From an uncultured Bacteroides sp. (lineage in GTDB: Bacteria; Bacteroidota; Bacteroidia; Bacteroidales; Bacteroidaceae), in contig CASDXF010000029.1 in assembly GCA_949285075.1 (NCBI GenBank), forward strand, positions 1 through 40,803: DNA of 40,803 nt, given 5' to 3'. The notes under the pieces were generated by a model. It did not search any database and was not told where the DNA came from. It saw only the letters and a list, made by a program, of their open reading frames with translations. Position numbers and translations under genes: made by a program. Below are positions 1 through 7,820 of this stretch, one piece after another. Within the stretch, counting starts at the first letter, position 1, and each line of letters opens with the position of its first letter.

Positions 1-38
1 AGCGGCTCTAAGTGCTGAATAAAGCCCCTAGAGCCGCT
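1..38. terminator. Hairpin at the window edge, likely terminator
   Basis: AGCGGCTCTA at 1-10 pairs perfectly with TAGAGCCGCT at 29-38, leaving an 18-nt loop, and a T-rich stretch (TTTGTTCTGTT) follows on the plus strand. This fits a terminator for a plus-strand gene lying to the left of the window, and it could also stop the minus-strand transcript that ends at 94. What lies on the other side is not visible. Confidence 0.55.
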
Positions 39-93
39 TTGTTCTGTTATTCTTTCGCTGTATAGTGAATGTACTCTAACGTAGCAAACGTTA

Positions 94-579
94 TCAAAAG
101 TAGAAGCCAAATCCCAATTTTATGCCGAATCGAGACAAGTCTCCGTCATTAAAACGCCATTTATAGTACACGGCCGGTTCAAGAGTGACTGTACGGGAAA
201 GGAAAAAAGCGTATCCCCCCTCAATACCTACTCCCCAATCGTTGTGGTGGTATCCTCCCTTCCAACAGTTGCGCTCCCAGTCAATTCCGCCGCCGAGATA
301 GACTCCCGTCTGATTGAAATAGAAACGTACTCCCGTTCCTACGGAATACTTGTCTATTGGTTTAGACCAATCCGCTCCGAGATTGACCATCAGCGCGAAG
401 CCGTCGGACAAGAATGTACCGACTTGAGCGCCTATGCCAAACTTCGCGTCATCGCCCTTGCTATAAGAGAAGTCCAATCCCGTAATGGACGGATTGATGA
501 TTGTCGTTCCTTTCTCAAACTGCGCCCGTGTCGTCAACGAAACGACCAACAGGCAAATAACCATTGCTAATTTCTTCAT
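94..579 (-). CDS. Small outer-membrane beta-barrel protein (hypothetical)
   Basis: This 161-residue protein starts with a signal peptide (about residues 1-19, ending Thr-Arg-Ala-Gln). The rest is a run of alternating amphipathic, Gly- and aromatic-rich strands (for example the stretches around VGTGVRFYF and GVYLGGGIDW) and it ends in FGIKLGFGFYF. A C-terminal Phe and this strand pattern are typical of small 8-stranded outer-membrane barrels. No enzymatic motif is visible, and barrels of this size often have no known function. It lies 35 bp downstream of a small membrane protein gene and, before that, cstA, all on the minus strand, so it may be the last gene of a cstA transcript. Localisation is reasonably certain; function is unknown. 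Confidence 0.75.
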   Translation of the reverse strand: MKKLAMVICLLVVSLTTRAQFEKGTTIINPSITGLDFSYSKGDDAKFGIGAQVGTFLSDGFALMVNLGADWSKPIDKYSVGTGVRFYFNQTGVYLGGGIDWERNCWKGGYHHNDWGVGIEGGYAFFLSRTVTLEPAVYYKWRFNDGDLSRFGIKLGFGFYF

Positions 580-614
580 AATTAATATTATTTCTTAAAC
601 TGAGTAGATTTAGA

Positions 615-827
615 TTACTTTTTCTCCAGACGGTTCTCTTCTTTCAGCCGCTCCTTTTTGCGAAGCACCCACCACAGAAGCGCCACAATAACATAGGCGC
701 CCGCTAATGTGAAATATTTCTCCGACCGTCCAATCTCCGTATTACGAGGAAGCAAATAGGCGGCCGTCGCCGACACGTAAATGAGAAACGCCACAGCAAC
801 CTTTGTAGACTTTCTTATTTTCTTCAT
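615..827 (-). CDS. Small two-helix inner-membrane protein (hypothetical)
   Basis: This is a 70-residue protein with a basic N-terminus (MKKIRKSTK), a hydrophobic segment at about residues 10-26, a second at about 41-55, and a highly charged C-terminal tail rich in Lys, Arg and Glu. The arrangement suggests an inner-membrane hairpin with both ends in the cytoplasm. It starts 42 bp after the stop codon of cstA and ends 35 bp before the barrel protein gene, in the same direction. I do not recognise a named family. A role as an accessory to CstA is possible from position alone, but nothing in the sequence demands it. Confidence 0.65.
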   Translation of the reverse strand: MKKIRKSTKVAVAFLIYVSATAAYLLPRNTEIGRSEKYFTLAGAYVIVALLWWVLRKKERLKEENRLEKK

Positions 828-869
828 CTCAACTTTAAATCTATATTGTTTGCCCCAAACCTTAAACCG

Positions 870-2315
870 CTATCGTTTCAGTTCCCCCTGAACGTCCACT
901 TTATGCTTCCTCAGCCAGATGAAGAACCAGACAATAGCCACCACTACGCCAATCAGTCCTATGCAATAGGACAACGTGTGCGAACATTCGAGTCCTTCGG
1001 GAGCGATGCAGATGTAAGTCAGACAAACGCAAGTCATAAACAATGCAGGAATCAGCGTAATCCAATAGGGCTTCTTCGATATCGTCAGGTAGACGGTAAC
1101 AGCCCATAAGGTGAATACGGATAATGTCTGGTTGGCCCACGCGAAATAACGCCATATCATATTAAACCCATTAGCGTCGCGCAGGCTGTAAAGCAGCAGG
1201 CCGATGGCCAAAGCGAACATGGGTATACAGATATATAAGCGTCGACGCATGCTTTTCTGCTCTAACCCCAAGAAGTCGGCTACAATCAGACGGGCGGAAC
1301 GGAAAGCCGTGTCTCCCGAAGTGATGGGAGCGGCTATGACACCGAGTATGGCTAACACACCGCCTATCGGACCCAACCATTCACGGGTAATGGAATCTAC
1401 GATAATAGAGGCGTTGCTCTCGTTTATTCCTCCCTCATGAGCGTGGAAGAAATAAGTGGCGGCAGCGGCCCAAATCAACGCGACCACTCCTTCGGTAATC
1501 ATTGCGCCGTAAAATACGGGACGTCCATGACGCTCAGAAGTCATACAACGGGCCATTAACGGACTCTGCGTGGCGTGGAATCCGGATATGGCTCCGCAGG
1601 CGATGCTGACGAACATGATAGGAAATATAGGCAACTTATCCACCTCGGGGTTCGTGTTTTGCAGCCCGTCCCACAGCTCGGGCAAAGCCGGATGATTGAC
1701 GTAAAGCATCACCAAGATACCCACGGCCATGAACAGCAAGGCGACGGCGAAGAGCGGATAAATCTTGCCGATTATCTTATCTATCGGCAACAGGGTAGCC
1801 AATATATAGTAAGCGAAAACCACGATAATCCAGAATGTCGTATCAAGACTCTCGGGAGTCAATTTAGCCAGAAGTTCCGCCGGACCGGCTACGAAAACCG
1901 CTCCTACCAATATCATCAGCAAAACGGTGAAGCCGCGCATTATCTGTTTAGTGGTCAATCCCAGATAGCGTCCGATAAGTTCAGGAAGACTTTCGCCGTC
2001 ATGACGAAGGGAAAGCATGCCGGAGAAAAAGTCGTGCACGGCTCCCGCAAAAATGCTGCCCAATACAATCCATAAGTAAGAAGAAGTACCAAACTTAGCT
2101 CCCATAATAGCGCCGAATATGGGGCCTAATCCGGCGATATTAAGAAACTGAATCATAAATATCTTCCACGTGGGAAGAGGAATGTAGTCTACTCCGTCCG
2201 CTTTTGTCAGAGCCGGAGTCTTTCGGTCGTCCGGACCGAACACACGTTCTATCAAACGACCATAAGTGAAATAGCCCGCTATCAACGCCAGCAGGCATAA
2301 GGTAAACGTTATCAT
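870..2315 (-). CDS. cstA: Carbon starvation protein CstA family, peptide/pyruvate permease
   Basis: This 481-residue polytopic membrane protein carries the CstA signature in its first third: a Gly-Val-Asp-Tyr-x-Pro stretch near residue 41, then NIAGLGPIFGAIMGAKFG (59-76) and GAVHDFF (91-97). Many hydrophobic helices follow. Family members take up peptides or pyruvate, with E. coli CstA induced on carbon starvation. The Bacteroidales form is shorter than the roughly 700-residue E. coli protein; here the C-terminal end is a short basic tail. A clear Bacteroides-type promoter lies upstream (see 2342-2374). Two small genes follow closely on the same strand. Substrate cannot be read from the sequence; the family assignment is firm. 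Confidence 0.92.
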   Translation of the reverse strand: MITFTLCLLALIAGYFTYGRLIERVFGPDDRKTPALTKADGVDYIPLPTWKIFMIQFLNIAGLGPIFGAIMGAKFGTSSYLWIVLGSIFAGAVHDFFSGMLSLRHDGESLPELIGRYLGLTTKQIMRGFTVLLMILVGAVFVAGPAELLAKLTPESLDTTFWIIVVFAYYILATLLPIDKIIGKIYPLFAVALLFMAVGILVMLYVNHPALPELWDGLQNTNPEVDKLPIFPIMFVSIACGAISGFHATQSPLMARCMTSERHGRPVFYGAMITEGVVALIWAAAATYFFHAHEGGINESNASIIVDSITREWLGPIGGVLAILGVIAAPITSGDTAFRSARLIVADFLGLEQKSMRRRLYICIPMFALAIGLLLYSLRDANGFNMIWRYFAWANQTLSVFTLWAVTVYLTISKKPYWITLIPALFMTCVCLTYICIAPEGLECSHTLSYCIGLIGVVVAIVWFFIWLRKHKVDVQGELKR

Positions 2316-2341
2316 GATAAGTCAATGTTTTTTTATCGGCG

Positions 2342-2374
2342 CAAATGTAACATAATCTCATGAAACAGCACAAA
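2342..2374 (-). promoter_or_regulatory. Promoter of cstA, Bacteroides sigma-ABfr type
   Basis: On the minus strand TACATTTG (2342-2349) matches the -7 consensus TAnnTTTG exactly. TTTG (2371-2374) lies 21 bp further upstream, matching the -33 element and its usual spacing. The cstA ATG begins about 27 bp downstream. Confidence 0.8.
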
Positions 2375-2391
2375 AATAGCAATACTTTTAC

Positions 2392-2399
2392 TAACTTTG
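2392..2399 (+). promoter_or_regulatory. -7 promoter box of the first GHL10 gene
   Basis: TAACTTTG matches TAnnTTTG, 30 bp before the ATG at 2430. It overlaps an upstream in-frame TTG at 2397, which shows that TTG cannot be the translation start. No convincing -33 box is seen. It is divergent from the cstA promoter, so both are packed into about 60 bp. Confidence 0.7.
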
Positions 2400-2429
2400 C
2401 GGAGATTTAAGACTGATAATATAAGAAAT

Positions 2430-3887
2430 ATGCGCTTATTCCTTACATATTTTTCTCTTTTGTTATCTCTGTTTACAGCCGCACAACCTAAACACGAAGT
2501 CAGAGCCGTATGGATTACGACAGCTTACGGATTGGACTGGCCAAACACGAAAGCAACAAGTAGAGAAACCGCAAAACGACAGCAAGAGGAGCTGATAAAT
2601 ATGTTAGATAAGTTGAAAGCGGCCAACTTTAATACGGTGCTGTTTCAAGCCAGAACGAGAGGGGAAGTATTTTATCGTTCGGATATTGAACCGATGAGCG
2701 CAGAGCTGACAGGACAGACAAACAAGAATCCGGGATATGACCCATTAGCTTTTGTCGTGGAAGAGTGTCATAAACGAGGAATGGAGTGCCATGCGTGGAT
2801 GGTCGCTCTACCACTGGGCGGAAAAAAGCACGTGGCTTCATTGGGGAGCCATTCGGTAGTCCGAAAGAGGAAGAAGATATGCGTAGCTTATAAAAACGAG
2901 TGGTTCCTGAACCCGGGACAGCCGGAAACGAAAGAGTATCTGATGAGCCTCATTAAAGAGGTGACCGAAAGATATGACGTTGACGGCATTCATTTGGATT
3001 ACTTGCGCTATCCGGAGAACGCAAAAAGTTTCCCAGACAAAGTAGATTACCGTCGCAGTAGTCAAGGCCGTACCCTTGAACAATGGCGGAGGGATTGCCT
3101 GACAGATATCGTGCGATACGTCTATCGGGGAGTAAAAGCGCTGAAACCGTGGGTTAAGGTCAGCACAAGTCCCGTGGGAAAGTATCGTGATACCGCACGT
3201 TATCCCTCAAAAGGATGGAACGCCTATCACACGGTTTATCAAGACCCGCAGCGATGGATGGCTGAAGGCATTCAGGACCAAATATACCCCATGATATATT
3301 TCCGGGGAAATAACTTTTATCCCTTTGCGCTCGATTGGCAAGAACAGAACAACGGAAGGCACGTGGTAGCGGGATTAGGCGTGTATTTCCTCAACCCCAA
3401 CGAAGGAAATTGGCCTAAGGAAGAGATAGAACGGCAGATACATTTCGTACGCCACCAAAAAATGGCAGGAGAAGCATGTTATCGAGCAAGATTCGTTACG
3501 GAGAATGAACAAGGAATATATGATACACTGGCCGATGGGCTTTACGCCTTTCCCGCACTCCAACCGCCCATGCCGTGGCTAGACAACACCCCTCCATCGG
3601 CTCCTTCGGAATTAAAGACGGTAGTAAAGAAAAACGGGTACATGGAATTAAGCTGGAAATCCTCCGAAGATAATGACTCGATAAACGAACCAACCTATAC
3701 AGTTTACGCCTCGGATTCGTTGCCAATAGATACTGAATCGCCACAAAATATCGTAGCCACAGGAATAAAAGGGACAAGATACGTTTACGCCCCTATCCTA
3801 CCGTGGAACAGAAAGATACATTTTGCTATAACCGCCATCGACCGTTACGGCAACGAGAGTGAAGCGGTAATGACCGAATCGTTTTAA
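2430..3887 (+). CDS. Secreted family-10-like glycosyl hydrolase (GHL10/DUF187)
   Basis: This is a 485-residue protein when started at the ATG at 2430, which puts a clean signal peptide (MRLFLTYFSLLLSLFTAAQ) at the N-terminus. The catalytic-type domain (about residues 20-370) contains the family signatures EVRAVWITT, NTVLFQARTRGEVFY and DGIHLDYLRYP, the last resembling the acidic motif of the TIM-barrel active site. A C-terminal fibronectin-III-like domain (about 385-485) starts after TPPSAPSELK. Proteins of this group are secreted or periplasmic; substrates are mostly untested, with peptidoglycan or other glycans proposed. A paralogue lies at 11387-12889. The gene is monocistronic: its own promoter before it and a hairpin after it. 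Confidence 0.88.
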   Translation: MRLFLTYFSLLLSLFTAAQPKHEVRAVWITTAYGLDWPNTKATSRETAKRQQEELINMLDKLKAANFNTVLFQARTRGEVFYRSDIEPMSAELTGQTNKNPGYDPLAFVVEECHKRGMECHAWMVALPLGGKKHVASLGSHSVVRKRKKICVAYKNEWFLNPGQPETKEYLMSLIKEVTERYDVDGIHLDYLRYPENAKSFPDKVDYRRSSQGRTLEQWRRDCLTDIVRYVYRGVKALKPWVKVSTSPVGKYRDTARYPSKGWNAYHTVYQDPQRWMAEGIQDQIYPMIYFRGNNFYPFALDWQEQNNGRHVVAGLGVYFLNPNEGNWPKEEIERQIHFVRHQKMAGEACYRARFVTENEQGIYDTLADGLYAFPALQPPMPWLDNTPPSAPSELKTVVKKNGYMELSWKSSEDNDSINEPTYTVYASDSLPIDTESPQNIVATGIKGTRYVYAPILPWNRKIHFAITAIDRYGNESEAVMTESF

Positions 3888-3936
3888 ACAAAAAGCATAA
3901 CAAAACTTTGTAAGAAAATGAACTTAAAACGAGAGA

Positions 3937-3972
3937 GATGCTGTCTCAGCAGCAAAAAAGTGAGACAACATC
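3937..3972 (+). terminator. Rho-independent terminator after the GHL10 gene
   Basis: GATGCTGTCTCA (3937-3948) pairs with TGAGACAACATC (3961-3972) with one mismatch and a 12-nt loop. It is followed by TTTCTT on the plus strand. It lies 50 bp after the stop codon. Confidence 0.65.
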
Positions 3973-4010
3973 TTTCTTCCACCAGTCACAATATTTCTCC
4001 TTGAATTAGC

Positions 4011-4382
4011 CTACTTCATAAAAACAAAATAAACAGCCAGAATTAAACAAATGAAAGCGGCCAAATGATTCCAATGGAGGCTCTCTCCCTTAAACAAAAC
4101 CGTAGTAAACACTGTAAAAACAATAAGAGTTATTACTTCTTGTATTACCTTTAACTGCATAAGTGAGAAAGGGCCACCGTTGTCTATAAAACCTATTCGA
4201 TTGGCAGGAATCTGAAAAAGATATTCAAAAAAAGCGATTGACCAACTAAAAGCGACTACCCCAATCAAAGGCAAAGAAGCAAACCAATTAAACTCTTGCT
4301 TCAATTTCAAATGACCGTACCATGCAAAAGTCATAAAAACATTAGAGATTATCAATAACTCAATAGTGTATAATCCTTTCAT
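4011..4382 (-). CDS. DMT-superfamily small membrane protein (DUF486-like)
   Basis: This 123-residue protein has four hydrophobic segments (about 5-22, 33-52, 77-96 and 104-121). The pattern TFAWYGHLK near the first helix and SWSIAFFEYLFQIPANRIG near the second is typical of the DUF486/COG3169 family, a half-size member of the drug/metabolite transporter superfamily of unknown substrate. I use the ATG at 4382 rather than an in-frame TTG two codons upstream, because it gives the usual family length. No match to the -7 consensus is evident upstream. Flanking gaps of about 120 bp and 260 bp separate it from its neighbours. Confidence 0.85.
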   Translation of the reverse strand: MKGLYTIELLIISNVFMTFAWYGHLKLKQEFNWFASLPLIGVVAFSWSIAFFEYLFQIPANRIGFIDNGGPFSLMQLKVIQEVITLIVFTVFTTVLFKGESLHWNHLAAFICLILAVYFVFMK

Positions 4383-4640
4383 TTTCAATAGTTATAATTA
4401 GTTATCCAACATTTAAAACAATACATAAAAGCTATAAACATATAAATTTAAGAGCTATCGACAGTTCGACCATATAGAAATATCCCATACATACCCGACA
4501 ACATTCTAATATCGCATAAACATATTGAACAAGATTTCATCGCACTGATATGCCCAGATATGCCCCCCATGAAAAATATCCTCATTAATTATTATTAAGC
4601 TATTCTCCAAAGAATGAATCCGACAAAATCTATTATCAAC

Positions 4641-5372
4641 TTACTTTTTATTAACAGGAAGTAATTCTGTTTGTACGTTCGTCATACTTCCCCAAAGACT
4701 ATAGCGAGCTTCAGGATTCATCCTTTCCAAACTCTTTAGAATTTCTTTCATCTCACTACGACTAGACAACGATTCATAAGGACAGTTTTTATATTGTTTC
4801 TGATAATCGTGAAGAAGCGCCAACTTTTCTAAGTCGACCTCATGTACAAGACACATTGGACGAATAATCGTCATATTAAACTTTTTCATTACTAAACGGG
4901 GAGGCATTGTACCAAAGGCTCCTTGATAAGTAATATTCATCAAAAGCGTTTCCAAGATATCATCCATATGATGTCCCAAAGCGATTTTATTGCAATTCTG
5001 TTCCCGCGCAATAGTGAACAAAGCCTTTCGACGATTCCATGAACACAAAAAACATGGCGACTTGCGCATATCTGTCGAAGAATCAAAAGAAGTTTCATAA
5101 CATATTAAAGGTATACCTTGCGACGCACAGAACTGTCTTAAATAGCCTATATCACTTTGATATGGAATGTTAGTCATTATTATATGCGCAGCGATTACCG
5201 TAAAACGAGGTTTATAAATGCGCGCCCGTTTCCCCAAAAGCTCAACCAATGCCAAAGAATCCTTTCCACCTGACAATCCAATAAGAATCCTATCGCCTTC
5301 TTCAATCAAGCCATACTGCATCAGTCCTTTATTAAAATGTCGATCAATACGACGTATTATCTTATCTTCCAT
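4641..5372 (-). CDS. ttcA: TtcA-like tRNA 2-thiocytidine biosynthesis protein
   Basis: This 243-residue PP-loop ATPase has SGGKDS at residues 34-39, a CFLC motif at 107-110, GHHMDDILETLLMN at 133-146 and a further Cys at 197 (NCPYE). The PP-loop adenylates the target base, and the CxxC cysteines plus an additional Cys are those that hold the Fe-S cluster in TtcA enzymes, which thiolate C32 of certain tRNAs. It is shorter than E. coli TtcA (about 311 residues), mainly at the ends. It has its own promoter box at 5397-5404. The family is certain; the exact tRNA position is inferred from the family and could differ in this clade. Confidence 0.85.
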   Translation of the reverse strand: MEDKIIRRIDRHFNKGLMQYGLIEEGDRILIGLSGGKDSLALVELLGKRARIYKPRFTVIAAHIIMTNIPYQSDIGYLRQFCASQGIPLICYETSFDSSTDMRKSPCFLCSWNRRKALFTIAREQNCNKIALGHHMDDILETLLMNITYQGAFGTMPPRLVMKKFNMTIIRPMCLVHEVDLEKLALLHDYQKQYKNCPYESLSSRSEMKEILKSLERMNPEARYSLWGSMTNVQTELLPVNKK

Positions 5373-5396
5373 TTATTGTAGTATAAAAAACGGCCA

Positions 5397-5404
5397 CAAA
5401 AGTA
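5397..5404 (-). promoter_or_regulatory. -7 promoter box of ttcA
   Basis: On the minus strand the site reads TACTTTTG, an exact TAnnTTTG match about 25 bp before the ATG at 5372. Confidence 0.65.
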
Positions 5405-5572
5405 AAAGAAAAGAATGATTTAGCCCCAATTGGCCATTAGAGAATTTTATATCCAATACATAAGGAGGGTTAAATCCGCCCGGCCTCCTTTCGAAGAGCT
5501 TTTTTTCCGAGTATGTTTTTCGCCTTCACAATGAGGAGGATTCACGCTAAACCTTATCCACTTGTCAGCTCG

Positions 5573-5660
5573 CCCTGCGGCTCGCGACAGACAGCCCTAC
5601 GGCTCGCGAGAAATAGGGCAGCGGCTTGCGAACCGTAGGGCTGTTTCTCACATGGGCAGT
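5573..5660. repeat. 22-bp tandem array A (intergenic, palindromic core)
   Basis: About four units of 22 bp lie in the 519-bp gap between the divergent ttcA and TPR genes. Cores start at 5581 (CTCGCGAC), 5603 (CTCGCGAG), 5625 (CTTGCGAA) and 5647 (CTCACATG), exactly 22 bp apart. ACAGCCCTACGG (5591-5602) and CCGTAGGGCTGT (5633-5644) form a perfect 12-bp inverted repeat across the array. Read on the minus strand, positions 5599-5620 match a unit of array D (18727-18748) at 19 of 22 positions, so both belong to one family. The rest of this gap holds the ttcA promoter and the promoter box at 5809; I see no gene in it. Confidence 0.85.
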
Positions 5661-5808
5661 AATACGCTGATAATAAAGCGATTCTCATGAGAGGTCTTGT
5701 AGCGACGCGCTTGTTACTATCAAACTGTTTTTCTAATGAGCTATTTGAGTTTAAAGAAGAATTAACAAATTTGATTCCCCAAAAACAGATTTATTTCTAA
5801 TAAATTCG

Positions 5809-5816
5809 TATTTTTG
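5809..5816 (+). promoter_or_regulatory. -7 promoter box of the TPR/NfeD/FloA operon
   Basis: TATTTTTG matches TAnnTTTG and is 76 bp before the ATG at 5892, leaving a leader of about 70 nt. The surrounding sequence is AT-rich, which raises the chance of a random match. No clear -33 box is visible. Confidence 0.5.
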
Positions 5817-5891
5817 AGCTGTCAATAAAAGCATGCTATAGAAAAAACATTCCAACGGCCTGCTCTGACATGAACGAAACTCAAACAACCG

Positions 5892-7319
5892 ATGAAAAGG
5901 AAATATCTTTTATTCTTAATATGCTGCTTCCTTATTGAAGGAGCTTTCTCCCAAACTCTACAACAAGCACGTTCATTATATTCAAAGGGAAATTACGAAG
6001 AAGCTAAGCCTACATTTAAAAAATATGTCACGTCAAGTCCATCAAACGCGAACTACAATCTCTGGTATGGTGTCTGTTGCCTAAAGACTGGGGAGGCAAG
6101 TGAGGCCATTCCTTATCTAGAAAAAGCAGTAAAAAGGCGCGCTACGGGAGGGCAATTTTATTTAGCTCAAGCTTACCATGAAAGTTATCGCTTTCAGGAA
6201 GCCGTAGACAATCTTGAAGAATACATTTCTGAACTGAAGAAACGTAAAAAGGAAACGGAAGAAGCGGACTCTCTATTAGAAAGAAGTAAATTATTTCTGC
6301 GAATGATAAAAGGTGTAGAAGAAGTGTGTATAATAGATAGTTTCATAATCGATAAAAAGGATTTCCTGAATGCCTATAAAATCAATGAGTATTCAGGCAA
6401 ATTATTTACCTACAATGACTTCTTTCAGAAAAAAGGAGATCACACAGGTACAGTATATCAAACAGAAATTGGAAACAAAATATATTACGGAGAAAGGAAT
6501 GAAAAAGGAGAGCTAAACATATTCACTCAAAACAAGCTTTCCGATGAATGGGGAAAACCTCATCCATTACCTAGCAATATTAACACATCTGGAAATACAA
6601 ACTATCCCTATATTCTATCGGACGGAATCACTACATATTATGCGACTGACGGTGAAGGATTAGGAGGATATGACATTTACGTTACTCGTTACAATACTGA
6701 AACAGACGCTTATTTAACTCCAGAAAATGTTGGCATGCCGTTTAATTCGCCATTCAATGACTATATGTATGTAATTGACGAATACAACAATCTCGGTTGG
6801 TTCGCATCTGACCGTTTCCAACCGGAAGAAAAAGTCTGCGTTTACGTATTTATTCCAAATACATCCAAACAAACCTATAATTATGAAACGATGGATCAAA
6901 AACAGCTAATTCAGTTAGCTCAAATTCATTCGTTACATGACACGTGGAACAACAAAGATGAAGTCAATAAAGCCCAACAACGCTTAAAAGAGGCTATCCT
7001 TTACAAGCCACAAGAACAACAGCGCATAGATTTTAAGTTTATTATTGACGATAACACAACCTACTATTTATGGGAAGAATTCAAATCCCCCAAAGCGAAA
7101 CTTTTATATAAGCATTATCAACAATTGGAAAAGGATTATTTGCAACAAAAAGAAAAATTAAGAAATTTACGCGACGAATATATTCAAGCTGATAAAGAAA
7201 CAAAAGTTAGAATAAGTCCATCTATTCTTGATTTGGAAAAAAGGACATTGCAAATGTCTCAAGAACTGGATACACTTGAAATTGATGTACGAAACGCTGA
7301 AAAAATTAAATCTAAATAG
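5892..7319 (+). CDS. Exported TPR protein with PD40-type propeller repeats
   Basis: This 475-residue protein has a signal peptide (about 1-20, ending AFSQ), so it is probably periplasmic. Residues 20-130 form tetratricopeptide repeats (ARSLYSKGNYEEAKPTF, AIPYLEKAVKRR, AQAYHESYRFQEAVDNLEEYI). Residues about 190-330 hold PD40/WD40-like propeller blades, for example DGITTYYATDGEGLGGYDIYV. The C-terminus (about 395-470) is a charged coiled-coil with an LRNLRDEYIQ stretch. TPR plus PD40 proteins in Bacteroidetes often act as scaffolds at the envelope. It is 6 bp upstream of nfeD and so co-transcribed with nfeD-floA, which suggests a membrane-organisation role. That role is inferred from context only. 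Confidence 0.8.
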   Translation: MKRKYLLFLICCFLIEGAFSQTLQQARSLYSKGNYEEAKPTFKKYVTSSPSNANYNLWYGVCCLKTGEASEAIPYLEKAVKRRATGGQFYLAQAYHESYRFQEAVDNLEEYISELKKRKKETEEADSLLERSKLFLRMIKGVEEVCIIDSFIIDKKDFLNAYKINEYSGKLFTYNDFFQKKGDHTGTVYQTEIGNKIYYGERNEKGELNIFTQNKLSDEWGKPHPLPSNINTSGNTNYPYILSDGITTYYATDGEGLGGYDIYVTRYNTETDAYLTPENVGMPFNSPFNDYMYVIDEYNNLGWFASDRFQPEEKVCVYVFIPNTSKQTYNYETMDQKQLIQLAQIHSLHDTWNNKDEVNKAQQRLKEAILYKPQEQQRIDFKFIIDDNTTYYLWEEFKSPKAKLLYKHYQQLEKDYLQQKEKLRNLRDEYIQADKETKVRISPSILDLEKRTLQMSQELDTLEIDVRNAEKIKSK

Positions 7320-7325
7320 TTTTTT

Positions 7326-7796
7326 ATGGATTTATTAATTATTTCAACTCTTATTATCGCTGCGGTAATACTGTTCTTGGTTGAACTATTTGTTGTTCCC
7401 GGAATTAGTATAGCAGGAATTGCCGCTCTTGTTTGCATATGCTACGCCAACTATTACGCTTTTACTAATTTAGGAACAATAGCGGGCTTCATAACACTCG
7501 GAATTTCTATTATCGCATGTGTCGGTTCACTTATTTGGTTTATGCGCTCAAAGATGTTGGATAAAATAGCTTTAAAAAAAGATATTGATTCCACTATCGA
7601 CCGTAGCGCAGAAAAGAAAATAAAAGTTGGAGACACAGGAACCAGCACAACACGATTGGCTCAAATTGGCTACGCCGACATAAATGGAAATATCGTAGAA
7701 GTTAAATCTATCGACGGATTTCTCAATGAAAAAACTCCGATTATAGTTTGCCGAATTATAGATGGAGTAATAATGGTTAAGCAATGGAAAAATTAA
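7326..7796 (+). CDS. NfeD-like membrane protein
   Basis: This 156-residue protein has two to three hydrophobic helices at residues 2-76, including the VELFVVPGISIAGIAAL motif characteristic of NfeD proteins. A C-terminal soluble domain (about 95-150) has the OB-fold pattern GDTGTSTTRLAQIGYADINGN. This is the short NfeD1b type, without the serine protease domain. NfeD proteins are almost always encoded beside a flotillin/stomatin partner, and that is so here: floA follows 24 bp downstream. The pair is thought to organise membrane microdomains. Confidence 0.9.
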   Translation: MDLLIISTLIIAAVILFLVELFVVPGISIAGIAALVCICYANYYAFTNLGTIAGFITLGISIIACVGSLIWFMRSKMLDKIALKKDIDSTIDRSAEKKIKVGDTGTSTTRLAQIGYADINGNIVEVKSIDGFLNEKTPIIVCRIIDGVIMVKQWKN

Positions 7797-7820
7797 TATT
7801 CACTTAAATTAAACACACTC

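Noticed and set aside
244-570. 108-residue plus-strand frame opposite the barrel protein
   Set aside because: It is antisense to a gene with a signal peptide and barrel pattern, and has no recognisable domain.
2397-2429. TTG start extending the first GHL10 protein by 11 residues
   Set aside because: The TTG lies inside the -7 promoter box TAACTTTG, and the signal peptide begins at the ATG at 2430.
5373-5891. A short gene or tRNA in the 519-bp gap
   Set aside because: I looked for a cloverleaf and for a frame with a start and ribosome-binding site and found neither. The gap is explained in part by two promoters and array A.
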